A stretch of 64,000 nucleotides of DNA, taken from positions 30,210,523 through 30,274,522 of the forward strand of contig NC_092462.1 of NCBI RefSeq assembly GCF_047495875.1. The letters run 5' to 3'. The position numbers and the translations under genes were made by a program. Source of the stretch: Pithys albifrons albifrons (Eukaryota > Chordata > Aves > Passeriformes > Thamnophilidae). This document shows, one piece after another, positions 26,138-38,524 of this stretch. Each line of letters starts with the position of its first letter. Positions within the stretch are counted from its first letter, which is position 1. Below the pieces are notes generated by a model that saw only the letters and a program-made list of their open reading frames with translations, was not told where the DNA came from and made no database searches.

Positions 26138-26225
26138 CTGCTGGCTCGGCCCGGCTCGCCCCGGCCCGGCCCTGCCCTGCCCTGCCTGCGCGCAGCCCGG
26201 CCGCCCCTGCCCGCCACCGCCTCCG

Positions 26226-26264
26226 CCCGCCCCCCGCGCCCGCCCCGTCCCTCCCTCCCCGCCC
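26226..26264 (-). promoter_or_regulatory. G-quadruplex-prone block on the FBXW7 sense strand
   Basis: Eight runs of three or more C on the plus strand (26226-28, 30-35, 39-41, 43-46, 49-51, 53-55, 57-60, 62-64) are separated by one to three bases. On the sense (minus) strand these become eight G-runs, far more than the four a quadruplex needs. The block lies 120-160 bases upstream of the beta start codon, in the promoter or 5' UTR, and also contains overlapping GC boxes. Confidence 0.7.
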
Positions 26265-26380
26265 GCCTCCGCAGCGGCGGCGCGGCACTGCGGGATGCGC
26301 GGCCGGGAGGCACCCGCGGCCCCGCCGCCGGGAATCCGCCCCCGCGCCGGGCACACGGCGAAAATTAAAAAAAAACCAAA

Positions 26381-26799
26381 CAATTTTTAAAAAGCAGCGC
26401 TGAGTAGGTTGGGGCTATTTCCCCCTTTCCTCCCCCCGCACCTCCGCCGAGGCAGGGGCTGCCCCCCAGCCCTCGCTCTCTTCCCCTAGTGCCACACGCT
26501 ACACGGTTTTTCAAGCGGGAGCAAAATAAGCTCATTTCCACTAATTATAATTATACTGTCGCCCTCGGCGGGCCTGGCTGGACTCGTCCATGACTGCATT
26601 CCGCGGACAGACGCAAATTAGTCCCTCAAAAGTGCGGGTAATTTTAGAATAATTTGAAATGCACTACAGTTTTGACAGAGAGAAATATGCTGAAATACCC
26701 TCTATTGGCTAAACAATAGAATAAACGGGGTTTGAAGATTTAGGAGTTGAAAGACCCGAATCCAAGAATTATGTAATATTCATTAAAATACTAATTCAC
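26381..26799. other. Flank between the two CpG patches
   Basis: GC content falls quickly to AT-rich sequence, with AATTATAATTATA at about 26541. No gene or repeat was recognised. Confidence 0.7.
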
Positions 26800-26975
26800 A
26801 GCAGAGCCGCGGCGGAGCTGCCAAAGGCAGGAGCGGGGCCGGGGTTTCCCCAGCAGGGAGGCAGGAAGGAGCCTTCCCCGCGCACCTGGAACAGCCCGGG
26901 CGCGCACACGCGCCCCGCTCCTGTACGAGACAGCCCTTGGGCGGCACCAAGCCATCTTAGCTCGGGTTCTCACCT
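26800..26975 (-). promoter_or_regulatory. Second CpG-rich patch with YY1-like motif
   Basis: A small GC- and CpG-rich patch lies 0.7-0.85 kb upstream of the beta ATG, separated from the main island by AT-rich DNA. On the minus strand AAGATGGC (26958-26951) matches the YY1 site often found just downstream of start sites, in sense orientation. A candidate donor CAG|GTGCGC follows near 26886. It could be an alternative first exon or an isolated regulatory patch. Confidence 0.35.
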
Positions 26976-28012
26976 ATATTTCAGTGAAAGCAAAAGGAAA
27001 GCCCTTGGTAATTCCTTGCTAAAGAACGCTCCTTTTTTGGTCATTTCCTACTCTGTACACATGAACAAATCTGTCCAATTCATCCTTACTGTTCGACTCA
27101 CGGGCACCGAAGTTCCTGACATACGGCTGGGCTCTCAGACAGATACCTAAAACCAGCACAGTAGCTTGTATTTTAATTTCCATACAGACAACTTACAGTC
27201 TTCAGCTTCAGCAATTTTTCCTTGTTGACTTTTTTCCTCCCCCTCTTGCAAAGTTTTCTGCCCAAGTTCAGAGCAGAGAATACCCCTGAATATGATCTGA
27301 AGCCCCAGCATTCTCCTGTAATTATCCCCAGGTGCTGTGAAACTGGAGATGCTCAGCAGCCCTCCAGACCGATGCACTCAAACAGGAGCAAACGTAGTCA
27401 GTTCCTACTGACCTGAGGGGAAACCACCTTTTTCTTTATCACCCAAATCAGTACAGAAAAAGTTCTACTTCTATAGAATACACATGTAAAGGAGTGGAAG
27501 TACCTTCTGTAAAACCCATTAGCTTCCTCATTAGTACTTTAAAAAAAACCTCATATGTATTATTACTTTGTAATAGCCAAGTGTGGCTTGTTAGCACACT
27601 TAGATAAAGCAAAATCACTACCTCCATAGCACACAAGATTCTGCTTCTGTATGGTTTTATGTATATCTCATCCAGCACTGAGTCCTCATAGTCTTTTTCA
27701 TCTCCCAGTGAAAATGGTTCTGCCCATCAAATCTTGGCATTTATGCCATTATCCATTAAACTGCAGTGCTGTATATTTTATGAGAACAAAATGGTCCTGA
27801 GTTGACTTCGTACCTCAGATATGAACAGAGCTGTACATATCCCGGGAGACTATTACTGTCTTCCTTTGCTGGCACATCAGATGCAAAGGGAAAGGAAAAA
27901 ACCCCCATAGGCTGCATATACACATTAAACAATCACAGGAAGCAAATTAATACCCACATCATCAGAGTAAGAAAGAATTTGAACATTATTGCTGTGGGGA
28001 TTTAGAAGTACT

Positions 28013-28032
28013 TTATGCATGTGCATGCATAA
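28013..28032. repeat. 9-bp perfect inverted repeat, 2-bp spacer
   Basis: TTATGCATG, spacer TG, then CATGCATAA. The near-palindrome has ATGCAT cores that resemble halves of POU/octamer sites. Function unknown. Confidence 0.85.
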
Positions 28033-31000
28033 CACCCTATGATGCTTGCCCCTTCTCCCATCAGAGAGTGCACTGGACAGCTACTTTTCCTCCAGCGTCA
28101 CAGCAGGGACTGGCAGGAAATCCTCAGGGATCAGCCTCTCTCCCAGCCCAAAGGCAAGTGTAATCTGACAGCATGGCTAGATTTATCTTTTGAACAAAAT
28201 GTGCTTTGGAATTAAGCAGTCAATGAGTTGAATAATAATTAGAAATTACTATTTTCCTCTCTTTTGGAGTACTACTATTGCAGATTACTTCTCCTTTGAT
28301 AATGATTGGCAGATATTCTCTCATGGTAAAAAACCACTGACTTAACTGCTAATCTCTTTGCCACAGTCAGGACCCATGTAATAACCCCAGCAATCATTTG
28401 CTAGTGGTAAAAAACTTGGTATGTCAGGTATCTATTCTGCACAAAATATTTGGGATTTTTCTGAATTTTAGATAACAGCACAGACAGATTTTGACATTTG
28501 AACAGTGACCATCTTCCATTTAGCAGTCTGCCTTTCTCAGAGCAAAAAAAAACCAAAATTGCACATGGATATGGCCCTGGCTGTCACTTATTTAGAATTT
28601 CTCTCTATAGTGGTCCCACTTCTGATTCTCTACAAAGAAATATTCTCTCTACCTAAAATTAAGTTTGATAGTGCCTGGGTAGCTGCAAGATTACTTTAGC
28701 TGAGTGTCTGCTCTTCCCTCATGCCTAACAACAGCTTGGGCTCTCTCTGGTTGATGTAAAGGAACATGCTCCACCAGAGGCCGTGGGCACCTACTGTTAG
28801 ACTCCTACTCTAAATTCCCATCTAGAAAGGACTTTTTCTCTCTCCCTTGACTTTGAGAACCCTCAGAAAAATTTAGTGTCATGCATGCACCACACTCTCC
28901 CTTGTAATAAATTAATTAAAGCTTTGCAAAAGTAGTGTGGAACTGCCCAACCCTGGAGACCGAGCTGCACTGCAGATCACACAGCTTCACTCCGCACCTG
29001 CTGGGAAATTACAAGGGTGGAGGAATAAGATCCCAACCCGGCAGATACTTTGAGAGCCTGACAGCAAGTAGCAAAGATGATGCATTCATTTACATCTCTA
29101 CAGACATTTAAAACAGTATTTACTGCAGTAACACAATATGCTCTAAGAATACTTTGTGGTATAAAGTAAATGTTTATCACAAATTAAGGTATGTTGAGGA
29201 AGACTACAGTTTATAAAGCAATGATATGAGAAAAATCAAAAGTTTCCATATTTCTTTCCCTATTTGGTATATATTCAACTTCAAAAGTTGGTCTTATTTT
29301 GTTTAAGCTGAAGATAATTTTTCAAGTTCTTAAAACCACAAGCAGCGTACAATTCATGACATTTAGAAAAATTTCTACACCGAAACTACATAGCTTTCAG
29401 TGGACACAAGTCCAATCTTATTTCCTGTCAGTACTGCCAACTCTTAATTAAAAAAATTCACAGCATCCAATTCTTTTCCTGTTGGCAACATTTCTAGCAC
29501 CTTTACCAGTTTGTCATGTGGCATGCTGTAATTAAGACCGTCTATTACTTCTAATGAAAGACTAGCATGAATTACAGAAATCACCCGCAGAGCTATATAA
29601 TCCCCAGAAGAACAGAGATTACAGTGCAACAGACCAAAGAAAAACATTTTTCTTGTTTTTTTTAGTTGAAGAAACATTTTTGAGTGGAGAGACCATAGGA
29701 TGGTCTGGCTGTGGTAATGGCCAAGTCAGCATTTTGGAAAAACACTGGTACTTAAACTATGGAATGCAAAAACCATAATTGGCATTTCACATACACATAT
29801 GTGTGTTAGAAGCATAATGTGTGCAGGGGGGACTGTGGAGCAATATGGTTTGGTATCTCCATTAATATTGGTAAATGCATCACTCAAGACAGTGCCAGAA
29901 GGGATTCTGTGTACTCTGCACATTTAGCCGACTGGCTCCTTTAGAAATACTTCAGAAGGATTTTTATGTGTTGTCTGATAGGATTGCATATTTTTTTTCT
30001 ATCCAGGAAACCAAACATCCCAATTGGGTGGGGCCAAGTCCCCAGCAGCGCAAGATTTACCCTGGACCCAGCAAAGATGACCAGGAAGAACGGTCACGCT
30101 TAGTTGTTTTTCCCTTTCTCAAATTTGGATCCACTTAGGTTTTAAACACTCCCCTTCTGCTTGGTAATCTAGTTTGGGCAGCTGCAGCAGCCAGCACTTT
30201 GTCTTCTACATTCGACCTATTCATCCAACTACATACTTCATTTAATTTGCCAAATGCTCCCATTCAGGCAAGAATCTGGCCCCACAGAGAGGTACTTCTG
30301 CCATCTGCTTTAGACATTTAACTAGAGCTTAGCTTAGCACACCTACATTTTAAAGCCTAAGTTCCCATTCAGTCAATGAGAAAGGCACATGCTAGAGAGT
30401 CCAATATGTATAAGGTCTCAGAAAAAAAGAACAAAATCCCATACGACAGCAAGTGTTAAACAAGTTCCAAAGTAATTCAGGGAAGGCTTTTCCTCTACAA
30501 AAGGGCACTGTATTATTGTCAGATCTTTTTCTTTTTGAACTACTATGAAATTAAACAAGTGACCCACTGGGATCTTGGAAATCCCATGTTCTCATGGTTT
30601 CTCCCAGTCCAGCTTGGGCTAGGCAGTGGCCTCAAAGGCTGCTACTAATTTGAGATTTATTAGTGTACATTCTAGGTGCTGAGTTGGAACTATTTTATGG
30701 GTAAATTCCAGATCTGTGGGCAGGGCAAGACAAAATTTTAGGACACTGACTAGTTAAGGAAAACTGGTATACGGATAACAAAGTGCAAGGGTACAATGTA
30801 TGATGCACCTTATCACACAGATTTAACCATCTGTTTCTGTAGAATATACCATTAGTATTGATGCAGCAGAACAGACTTGAAGAAATGAATTTAAGTGCAC
30901 CAGTTTGTGACCAACAGCTGCTACATTCCAACTACGAGGTAAGAACAAGAGCAACTTGGCTCCCTGGAAGCAGTTTAGATAGAGGAATTTCTGCTCGATT

Positions 31001-33026
31001 TACTTATAATGCCTGCAGCAGGCTAGAAAGGTCCATTCCAGCATGTTTGCCTCCACACACAGGGAGAAATTTATGCTTATGATCTTATGTAGTTCAAGTG
31101 TAGCACAAGGAATCCTGGACATTGCAATGTGCACTGATCAATAGCTTACTAAGTGACGTGTTTCTGTAGTATAGGTGAACATGAGGTTTGGGATGAAGTA
31201 GTATAAACAATAGGAACTCTGTTATGAGAGGAAGGACATACAGAGGCACCGCGGTAAGTTGCATGAAGTCTTCCAAAGCTTATTTAAATGGAATGGAGAA
31301 TACGTATTACAAAGTATGATAGGTAATACTGAACTGTTTACTGACTGTATAATATTTCCTGGCAAAGCATTTTGAAGACTGTTTTCAAAATTAAATTCCC
31401 CACACATGATTATCCTTGATTTCCATGCCAAGTGAGGTACTGTAGTCAAACGAGATTGTAAAAAGACTTCAGGTTTGGTTTTGCAGAAAAGGAAATGGCA
31501 TCAGTAGCAACTGAAAAATCAGATTAGTATTTATTTATAAATCCTGATCTTATTAGAATAGTATGAATTTTGATTATAAATACCATTTTAAAGGTATATA
31601 TGTGTAGCCAAGAGTTCCCATAAACCACTTTCTTTTAACATTTGCCTTAAAAATACGGAGTTCTGAACACATTGTGATGGAATTCAAAAGGTGTGCTAGT
31701 TAATGGCTGCAAGAAATAGCTTTGAAAAGGATTTAAACATGAAGCATACATAACACACTTCAGCACTGGATATTTATAATAAACTTCAATTTATGTTTTA
31801 AAAGCAGGGAGATTTCAAGACAGGCTTAATGTAATATGGCATCAACGATTCTCCAGCAGAGCAGAACTCCCCTCTGAAGGTCACACATCCTGTTCTCTTT
31901 GTTGGTTCCTGTAGCTGGGCACAGAACTTGCAACATATGCTTCACTGCTTAGGCTGTTTTAAAGGAGTGCAGCCAAAGCTGTCATACGCCCATTTATGAA
32001 GGGAACAGTTCCGTGCACTGTTTCTTGGTGGCAACACCAGCGTAAAGATGTCCCAGTGTCACCTGCTCATTCCTGTTCCCAAATCGCTCTTGCCCTTATT
32101 TCAGGAACAAACACTTGTAGAAATACTCTGTTAACCAGATTTATTAACTGATGCACAGTAAGGAAAGATGGTCTTAAGTTTTTACCCTTGAGGTTTTCTT
32201 TTTTCTTCTTTAGAACTAGTTTCTGGTTTAATTTTCCACCATTCCTCCACAAACAACTGAGCCAGCAGAAGCAAATGAGCAATTCACAGGCAGGGCCCAG
32301 ATTCCTTGAGCCAGCTACACCACTGAGAAAAAGGTATGAGGAACTGTGACCCAAGTGTCCCACGCAGAGAGCATAAGCCTATTATTTACACCTTGAGGCA
32401 TCACTCTCAGCTATAGTTTGATATGCATTTAAGCCAACACAGCCACTGGGAAGAAAAGCAAAAAAAGAAGGCAAAAAAGCAAACCTGTAGTCTCATGGGT
32501 GCCCTCGGCCATTCATTTCTATTCTTGCATCACCTTCTCAGGTGTGCCACCCCAGCCTTCATTGTATGACTCTGTGGTCAGTCACGGTGGCAACTGACTT
32601 CATGACACCTTTTTGCTGTGCTATTTTTCAGCCAGGTCAGATTGCCCATCTCCTTCCCTGCACAGCCACACACCTGTGCCAGCATAGCAAGAGGTGCAGC
32701 TTGGTCTCTCCTTTTTAACCTCCCCAAGCCCCTAGAAGAGCTACCTCGAACACTTGCCAAACTACAGCCTTAGGTGAAAAGGAAAGAAATGGGGGTTTAG
32801 GCTTTGTCCTCCCAATCCAGAGGACTTTATTATTACCAGAACAACTTATTTGCATTGGAAAATATACTTTAGTCTTTGACAAATGGAAATGGACACTCAA
32901 GATTTACCATAAAACAAGCACAACAAACTGAACCACAGGCAGGGGGTATAATGTCTACCTTCCTTAAACATGCCATTTTATAACTCCAGGGATCTTGTCT
33001 CATTAGAACTGTATGTTATTTCACTG

Positions 33027-33069
33027 AAAAAAAAACCCCAAACCAAACCAAACCAAACAAACCCCAAAC
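33027..33069 (+). repeat. A-rich tract with AAACC units
   Basis: A poly(A) run followed by several AAACC/AAAC units: a low-complexity repeat in the presumed alpha intron. Confidence 0.85.
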
Positions 33070-33686
33070 ATTTTTCTTTCCAAAGCTTTTTTTTGTTAAA
33101 GATAAAGGAAAAGAAAATATCAGAGGAGGTAAGCGTCATGTTGCTTTTAATTCCCTGTGACAGTAACCACATGTAAGTTTCTTACATAGAAACATTGCAT
33201 GGTTTGTTTTAAAACTAGCAATATTATCAGATAATAAACATTTTTCATAGAGCATTCTTATAAGAAGAAGAATTGAGGTTGATAATGGAATCTGCACTTT
33301 CATGTACTTGACTGCTTTCCATGCAACAGGAACATGTTGAGTTGCTTTTTTTGTGTTCTGTTTCTACACAGGATTGTTAAAGTATTCATTTTTTTAAGGA
33401 AGAAGAAGATATTACATATAATGTATCTTGCAAAACATTCACTAATGGCAGCAGATCTTCATAAGAACTGCATCTCCATTCATTGTGCTCCTATTAAAGT
33501 TAACTGTAATCTATTTATTATATCATTAAACTTAATATATTGTAAGATGAATTCTATGTATAGATGCAGTAATAGCTGTGCTAATCACTCAAGTTCACAT
33601 TGAATTGGGCTGTGCTTCTGAGCCATAGCAGCAGTTGCTTCAGAGACTGAAGTACATTCCTGACTTTCCCAAAGAGACGACCTTGC

Positions 33687-34334
33687 ATGGTACTTACTGC
33701 ACAGACCCCAGAGGCCGCACAGAACAGCCCCACTCCCCGCTGGCTGCCGTGCTGGCACTGTGCATCCCACCCCTATCTCTCCCTGGGCCCACTCCCCTCC
33801 CAGATATCCTTACACAGAAGCCAAGGGCCGGGGCTGCCACAACAGCAGCAGGCACCACCTGGGCACAGGTTATTCAGCTGGGACAGTATGAAGATAGCAG
33901 TCCCTGCCTGGGCTCCATTTTTAATAACTTCATCTGATGTTCCTGTCATAGTAATTTCAGGTTCTGCATGTGATTCAGTCTATAAAGTTAGAAAACGATG
34001 CACTGGAGACTGTTGTTTGGCACACAAAGCACAAGCCCTTCTTGCTGATCAAGAGGTGACAACCACAATACAAAAACCCCCAAAACATTACCCTAATAGG
34101 GATCAGTTCCTTTTTTCAATATTTCAACCAGAGAGCAGAGCTGGTTTTGTTTATGTTGACAAGAATGTTTCCAAATTGGAGAAGCATGCATTTCTGCCTT
34201 TGAACACCCATGCTCAAACTGTTTTCATTCAAATAAAAGCATGTGGGGAAATCACCTTTGTACAGAAAAAGAAATGTCTGTTTGGACTTGGAAGGCTTTC
34301 CAAAATGTCTATCCTTTGCACTGCATACAAATAG
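33687..34334 (+). other. Open reading frame of 215 codons, identity unknown
   Basis: This is the longest ATG-started open frame outside the FBXW7 exons and CpG island. It starts MVLTAQTPEAAQNSPTPRWL and ends SKMSILCTAYK before a stop. The first half is Pro/Ala/Gln-rich and the second half Lys/Val-rich; I recognise no domain, signal peptide or membrane segment. It lies antisense to the presumed FBXW7 alpha intron. An AATAAA occurs near its end (about 34230). I saw no clear promoter and no splice structure. It may be a chance open frame helped by the GC-rich patch at 33690-33870. Confidence 0.2.
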
Positions 34335-35435
34335 AGCACTGCTTCTACTGCCTGTTTTCTCGGTTGTTTTTTTTTTTTAATTTTCCTTTGTAGATAGCTT
34401 AATTTTAATTTTCAGAAGTGCTTATTTATCTGGCATAATCTATGGAAATTTATTTACAAAATAGCTTCTGTCCCTCATTTTTGCTATGTGAGAATGATAA
34501 GGAGTTAGTGGTGAGCCTTTAGGCTACAGACAGAAGAATTCCTGGAATCACAGATTATACCAGAAGGATTTAAGAAGAACTTAAAGAAAAACTATTAAAA
34601 ATGTCAAATCACTTTTCCTACCTGTCTTACCTGGAGAGGGTATAAAGGCTGCAAAACCACGCATTCAAAGGAATGTGAAATGACAGGAATAAGATGGTTT
34701 TACTCCTAAAAAGCCACTTACCAAGACAGCCCTGTGCATGGTACATACTAAATAAGACACAGATTCTGTGGAAAAAAAGTCTCAGGTTCTAATTTATGAT
34801 ACACTGCTCCCCACTTGTGCACATGCATCAAGTTTGCAAAGGCAAACTTTGGAATGTTTTAGGCATGGCACCCTGGTGTCCATTTTGTAACATCAAGGGA
34901 AGCACCCCATCATCTGGCAATGCACTGACTCTCTGGCATGCCAGTGACATGGAACAGCCTGAGCCCCCATGGGATGCCCCACCACTGTGGGTAACCAGCA
35001 GTGACGAATACAGCAGACTGCCACCCTTGGGACAAAAGTACTAGAGGAATATGAAGCATCACATGCCAGTAAATTTGAGAGCAGTTGCTGGTAACAGAAG
35101 TACAGGACCCTCGAAACTCAGCTTTGGAGAAGGGCTTGTTCTGTTGAAGGTGTATGAATCTCTTGGGCTCTCCCCATCTTTTCCTCACTCTCATTTCTCT
35201 GTAATCACCAGCCCCAAGGTTCTCCATACTCTTTGTTCGCTGTATCAATCTCCTGGCCCAGTATTCCCCAGTAGTTTCCTCCCCTGCGTCTTCACATCAT
35301 CCGAGTCTAACAGAACTAATTGTCTCACCTTATAACTCCTTTCCTTTCCCATCCCCTGGAATTTAGGGGAAGCATTTTTCTGTACAGGGTCGAAGCATCA
35401 ACAAGGCAGGGGGTATCTGGACTGCAGGACACAAA

Positions 35436-36680
35436 GGCATGGAATCATATAAAGGCCTGGGTTGGAAGGGACCTTCAGGATCATCTAGTTCTAACCCCCA
35501 TGCCACAGATAGGGATGGCCCCATAAGATCAGGTTGCTCAGGGCCCCATCCAACCTGGTCCTGAACAATTTCAGGGATGGGACATCCCCAGCTTCTCTGG
35601 GCAACCTGTTGCAGTGACTCCCTACCCTTTGGGTAAAGAATTTCTTCCTAACATCTAAACTAATTCTCCCCTCTCTCAGATAAAACTCTTCCCCCTTGTC
35701 CTGTCACTATCTGCCTGTATAAAAAGGCACTCTGTTTCTTTTTTTACAAGCTTCCTTTAGGAACTGAAAGGCCACCATGAGGTATCCCCAGGACCTTCTC
35801 ATCTCCAGGCTGAACAACCAGCTCGCTCAGTCTTCGTGGGAGAGCTGCTTTGGCACTGTGATGATCTGCACAGCCCTCCCCTGGAACTTGCTCCAACAGA
35901 TCCACCTCTTTCTTGTGCTGAGGACCTCAGACCTGAACATAGTACTGCAGCTGGGGGTCTCACAAGGGCAGAATCACCTCCTTTGACCCACTGGCCACAC
36001 TTCTTTTGATGCAACCCAGGATGCAGTTGTTTTTTTGGGCTGTGAGTGCACACTGTTGGCTCACATCCAGCTTTTCATCCACGGGAACACCCATGTCCTT
36101 TCCCACAGGGCTGCCCTCAGTGAGTTCTTCTCCCAGTCTGTACTCATGAATCGGATTGCCCTGACCCAGGGCAGCATCCTGCACTTGGACTTGGTTGAAC
36201 CTTACAAGTTTTTGTGGGCTCACCTCTCAGGCTTATCCAGGCCCCTGTGGATGGCATCCCATCCCTCTGTTCTGTCAATGAGTTGCCAACTCTGGTTAGC
36301 TCCTCTCTACCTAAGTTCAGTTTCCCAGGGGATCTCATCCACTAATTCTTTAGACAGCTTAAAGTTCACTCTTCTGAAGTTCAGGGTTCTGACTTTGCTC
36401 TTTGCCAGGCCTGTGTGTTCTTTGAGATCAGAAATTCAACCAGGGCATGGTCGCTACAGCCCAGGCTGCCTCCAATCTTAACCTCGCTAATGAGCTTCTG
36501 TGCATCGGTGAGCACCAGGTCCAGTCATACTTCTTTTTTTGTTGGTTTGCCTAACACCTGTACCAGGAAGTTATCTAGAGGATATTTGGCTTTCCTCCCC
36601 TCCATTCTTGGCCACTCTGCAGAGCAGTTGGAAGCAGCCACTATGGGGAAGATGCAGTTCTGCTTGTGATACCCTTGGGT
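35436..36680 (-). mobile_element. CR1 LINE, internally deleted, dead
   Basis: The sense strand is minus. From the right, 36680 to about 36290 encodes part of the CR1 ORF2 endonuclease: minus-strand reading gives LDLVLTDAQKLISEVKIGG and then the catalytic SDH in GCSDHALVEF, followed by a KSKVRTLNFRR-like stretch and PWE. It then jumps to the C-terminal part of the reverse transcriptase (ALGQGNPIHEYRLGEELTE, VPVDEKLDVSQQCAL, NCILGCIKRSV at 36190-35960), the ORF2 end and the CR1 3' UTR. The 3' end at about 35436-35470 has the typical GGTTGGAAGGGACC complement and an ATTC-type 3' remnant. Most of the reverse transcriptase is missing, and stops and frameshifts are present, so it is inactive. CR1 is the main LINE of birds and other sauropsids. 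Confidence 0.9.
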
Positions 36681-38524
36681 ACAGCATGCTTGGTTGAGTC
36701 CTGGGGAAGGGCAGGAGTCAGTCTGGTCAGCATCCTGACCTAGCAGGACACAGACTCCTTGCAGCCCAGAATGTCTCTGTTACATGGAAATGGTCATTCT
36801 TCCATGACAATGACTCTGCCATACCAGTAAGTGGCAGCAGTGTTAATAAAAAAGGAAATTTGCACATTATACCTGCTTGGTCCAGCTTCCTTTACTCACC
36901 ACAACCCATGCCCATGGTATAGTACAGAAAAAGGGATTTACTTCTTTTCCATGAACCCTCACAATTTATTGCCATGACAACTCTCCCCTCTCCAGAGCCT
37001 GGGGGAGCCATGTGAGCTGGTTTCTCCTGAGTACATTCTTCGTGCAGTGGGGGATCGATGCCAAACCTTTGCACAGCAGAAAGGAATGCCAGGCATGCTG
37101 GAGTCACACCAGATGTTTTGAAGGCTTGCTAACCCACTGTCATTAACCTTATGCTATGCAATTTCAGGTCACAAGGGGCTACAGGCAGAGTAGGCAGGCC
37201 AGCAAACCTGCCCCATCTAAACAAACTTCCCTGAACAGGTGCTTCCAGTCTAGAAACCATACAGCACTTGCCTGCCTCTAAAAGAAAAATAGCACTGCAT
37301 ACTTTACGGTAACCAGTCCCTCACCCAGACAAGAGGGATGAGAATTGCTAATAACTATTTTTTTACACTGACTCTAGCTTTATTGAGGTAAGATGACGGA
37401 TAGATTCCTCTAATACATTTGAGCCTGGCATAGCTTTTTGTAACACAGATGTTTCATAAAATGTGAGAAGTATGAAATAAGGTGACACATTTCATAGTAT
37501 TTCAGAGATATTTTTAAACAGTACTACCTGTATAAAAACCTAAGAAGTACAGCATAAAAATGGACCATACCTGTCCACTCTTGTGTCTAAGCTTCTCTTG
37601 GGAAAGCATTTTGTTCAGTAAAAGCTTATGCTCCCTTTATCAACCTCTTATATTTATCCTTGAATTAAAAAAATTACAAGTCAAAACACCCTGTTTCTAC
37701 CCTCAAGGAAAACTGCATGTTGCAACCATTACATAACCTCAGACATCACCTGTTTAACCATTTCTCCAAAACTTCTGTCAACTTCCCAGTTCAGTGTGAT
37801 GCACTCCCTAAACCAACTCATTCACTGTGGCTTAAACAGCAAGGCAGTTATCCACATTCCTGGGGTCTGAAACTTACAATTTCGTTATTTATAGGCAGGA
37901 TGGAGCAAATTAGAGATTCCAGAATTTTTTTGTTTGCCGTTCCATTCACTTGTTACCACAAAATTAAAAGGTAACCATGGTTTTAAAGTTTGCAACTATA
38001 TGGAGACTCAGTATTTCACAAATCCAATTATTAAAAGAAACACAGCCTATCTAATGTTACAGATTTACCAATGAAATGCTACCAAGCAAAATGTCTAGGA
38101 ATAGTCCAAGCCACCAATGTGGTTGGTTGTACAGGGAACTATTTTAAACTATTTTAAAATTATAGAAAAAAAAAGCAAACTATTGCAAACTATTATTTGA
38201 AATTCGCACACAAGAAGAGGGATTTAAGATGCTGTAATAAAGCCTGTGCAAAAATACGTACTAGTTCCTATTCCTTCTATTTTGCTGAAAGCAACTGCTA
38301 AAGCTTATTATTAGCTATAGTATTGCTTAAGTGATGCCAGCAATGTTCTGACAAATCTCTAGGGATTTTTTTGCCCACTTTTCCGTTATTACCATATTTC
38401 ATCTCTAATATTCAATCAGTGCCAAACTGGTTTATGTATGCCAATCTTTTTTGCAGAAATGGAAAAAAAAATCCTGCTGTATGTCATAGGCCTGCTGATG
38501 TGACAGGGAGAGACTGAATGGAGA

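Larger units (their letters stand above)
25760..26380 (-). promoter_or_regulatory. CpG island and probable beta promoter / 5' UTR
   Basis: The stretch is extremely G+C- and CpG-rich, in sharp contrast to the AT-rich DNA on both sides. It spans the beta first exon and about 280 bp upstream. Several GC boxes (GGGCGG / CCGCCC) lie at 26224-26270 and near 26338. A TTTAAAAA run at 26383-26395 (minus strand) sits where it could place a start site near 26355-26365, but this is inferred. The 5' UTR would be GC-rich and structured. A CpG-island promoter at the beta exon would allow beta to be expressed independently of alpha. Confidence 0.75.
26976..35435. other. Gene-free stretch, presumed FBXW7 alpha intron
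   Basis: 8.5 kb of mostly AT-rich unique DNA. I searched the minus strand for the acidic alpha exon and the plus strand for any known coding motif, and found none. Only the short inverted repeat at 28013, the A-rich tract at 33027 and the unexplained open frame at 33687 stand out. Confidence 0.75.

Noticed and set aside
26105..26388. In-frame extension of the beta exon upstream of the ATG, beginning at a TTG and opening with a short hydrophobic stretch (FGFFLIFAV)
   Set aside because: It has no ATG. The hydrophobic residues come from an A/T homopolymer tract, and the remaining roughly 85 codons are Arg/Gly/Pro/Ala-rich, as expected of an untranslated CpG island.
25671..26390. Several long open frames on both strands across the CpG island
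   Set aside because: GC-rich DNA has few stop codons. Only the beta exon frame shows protein-level homology; the others are overlapping shadows.
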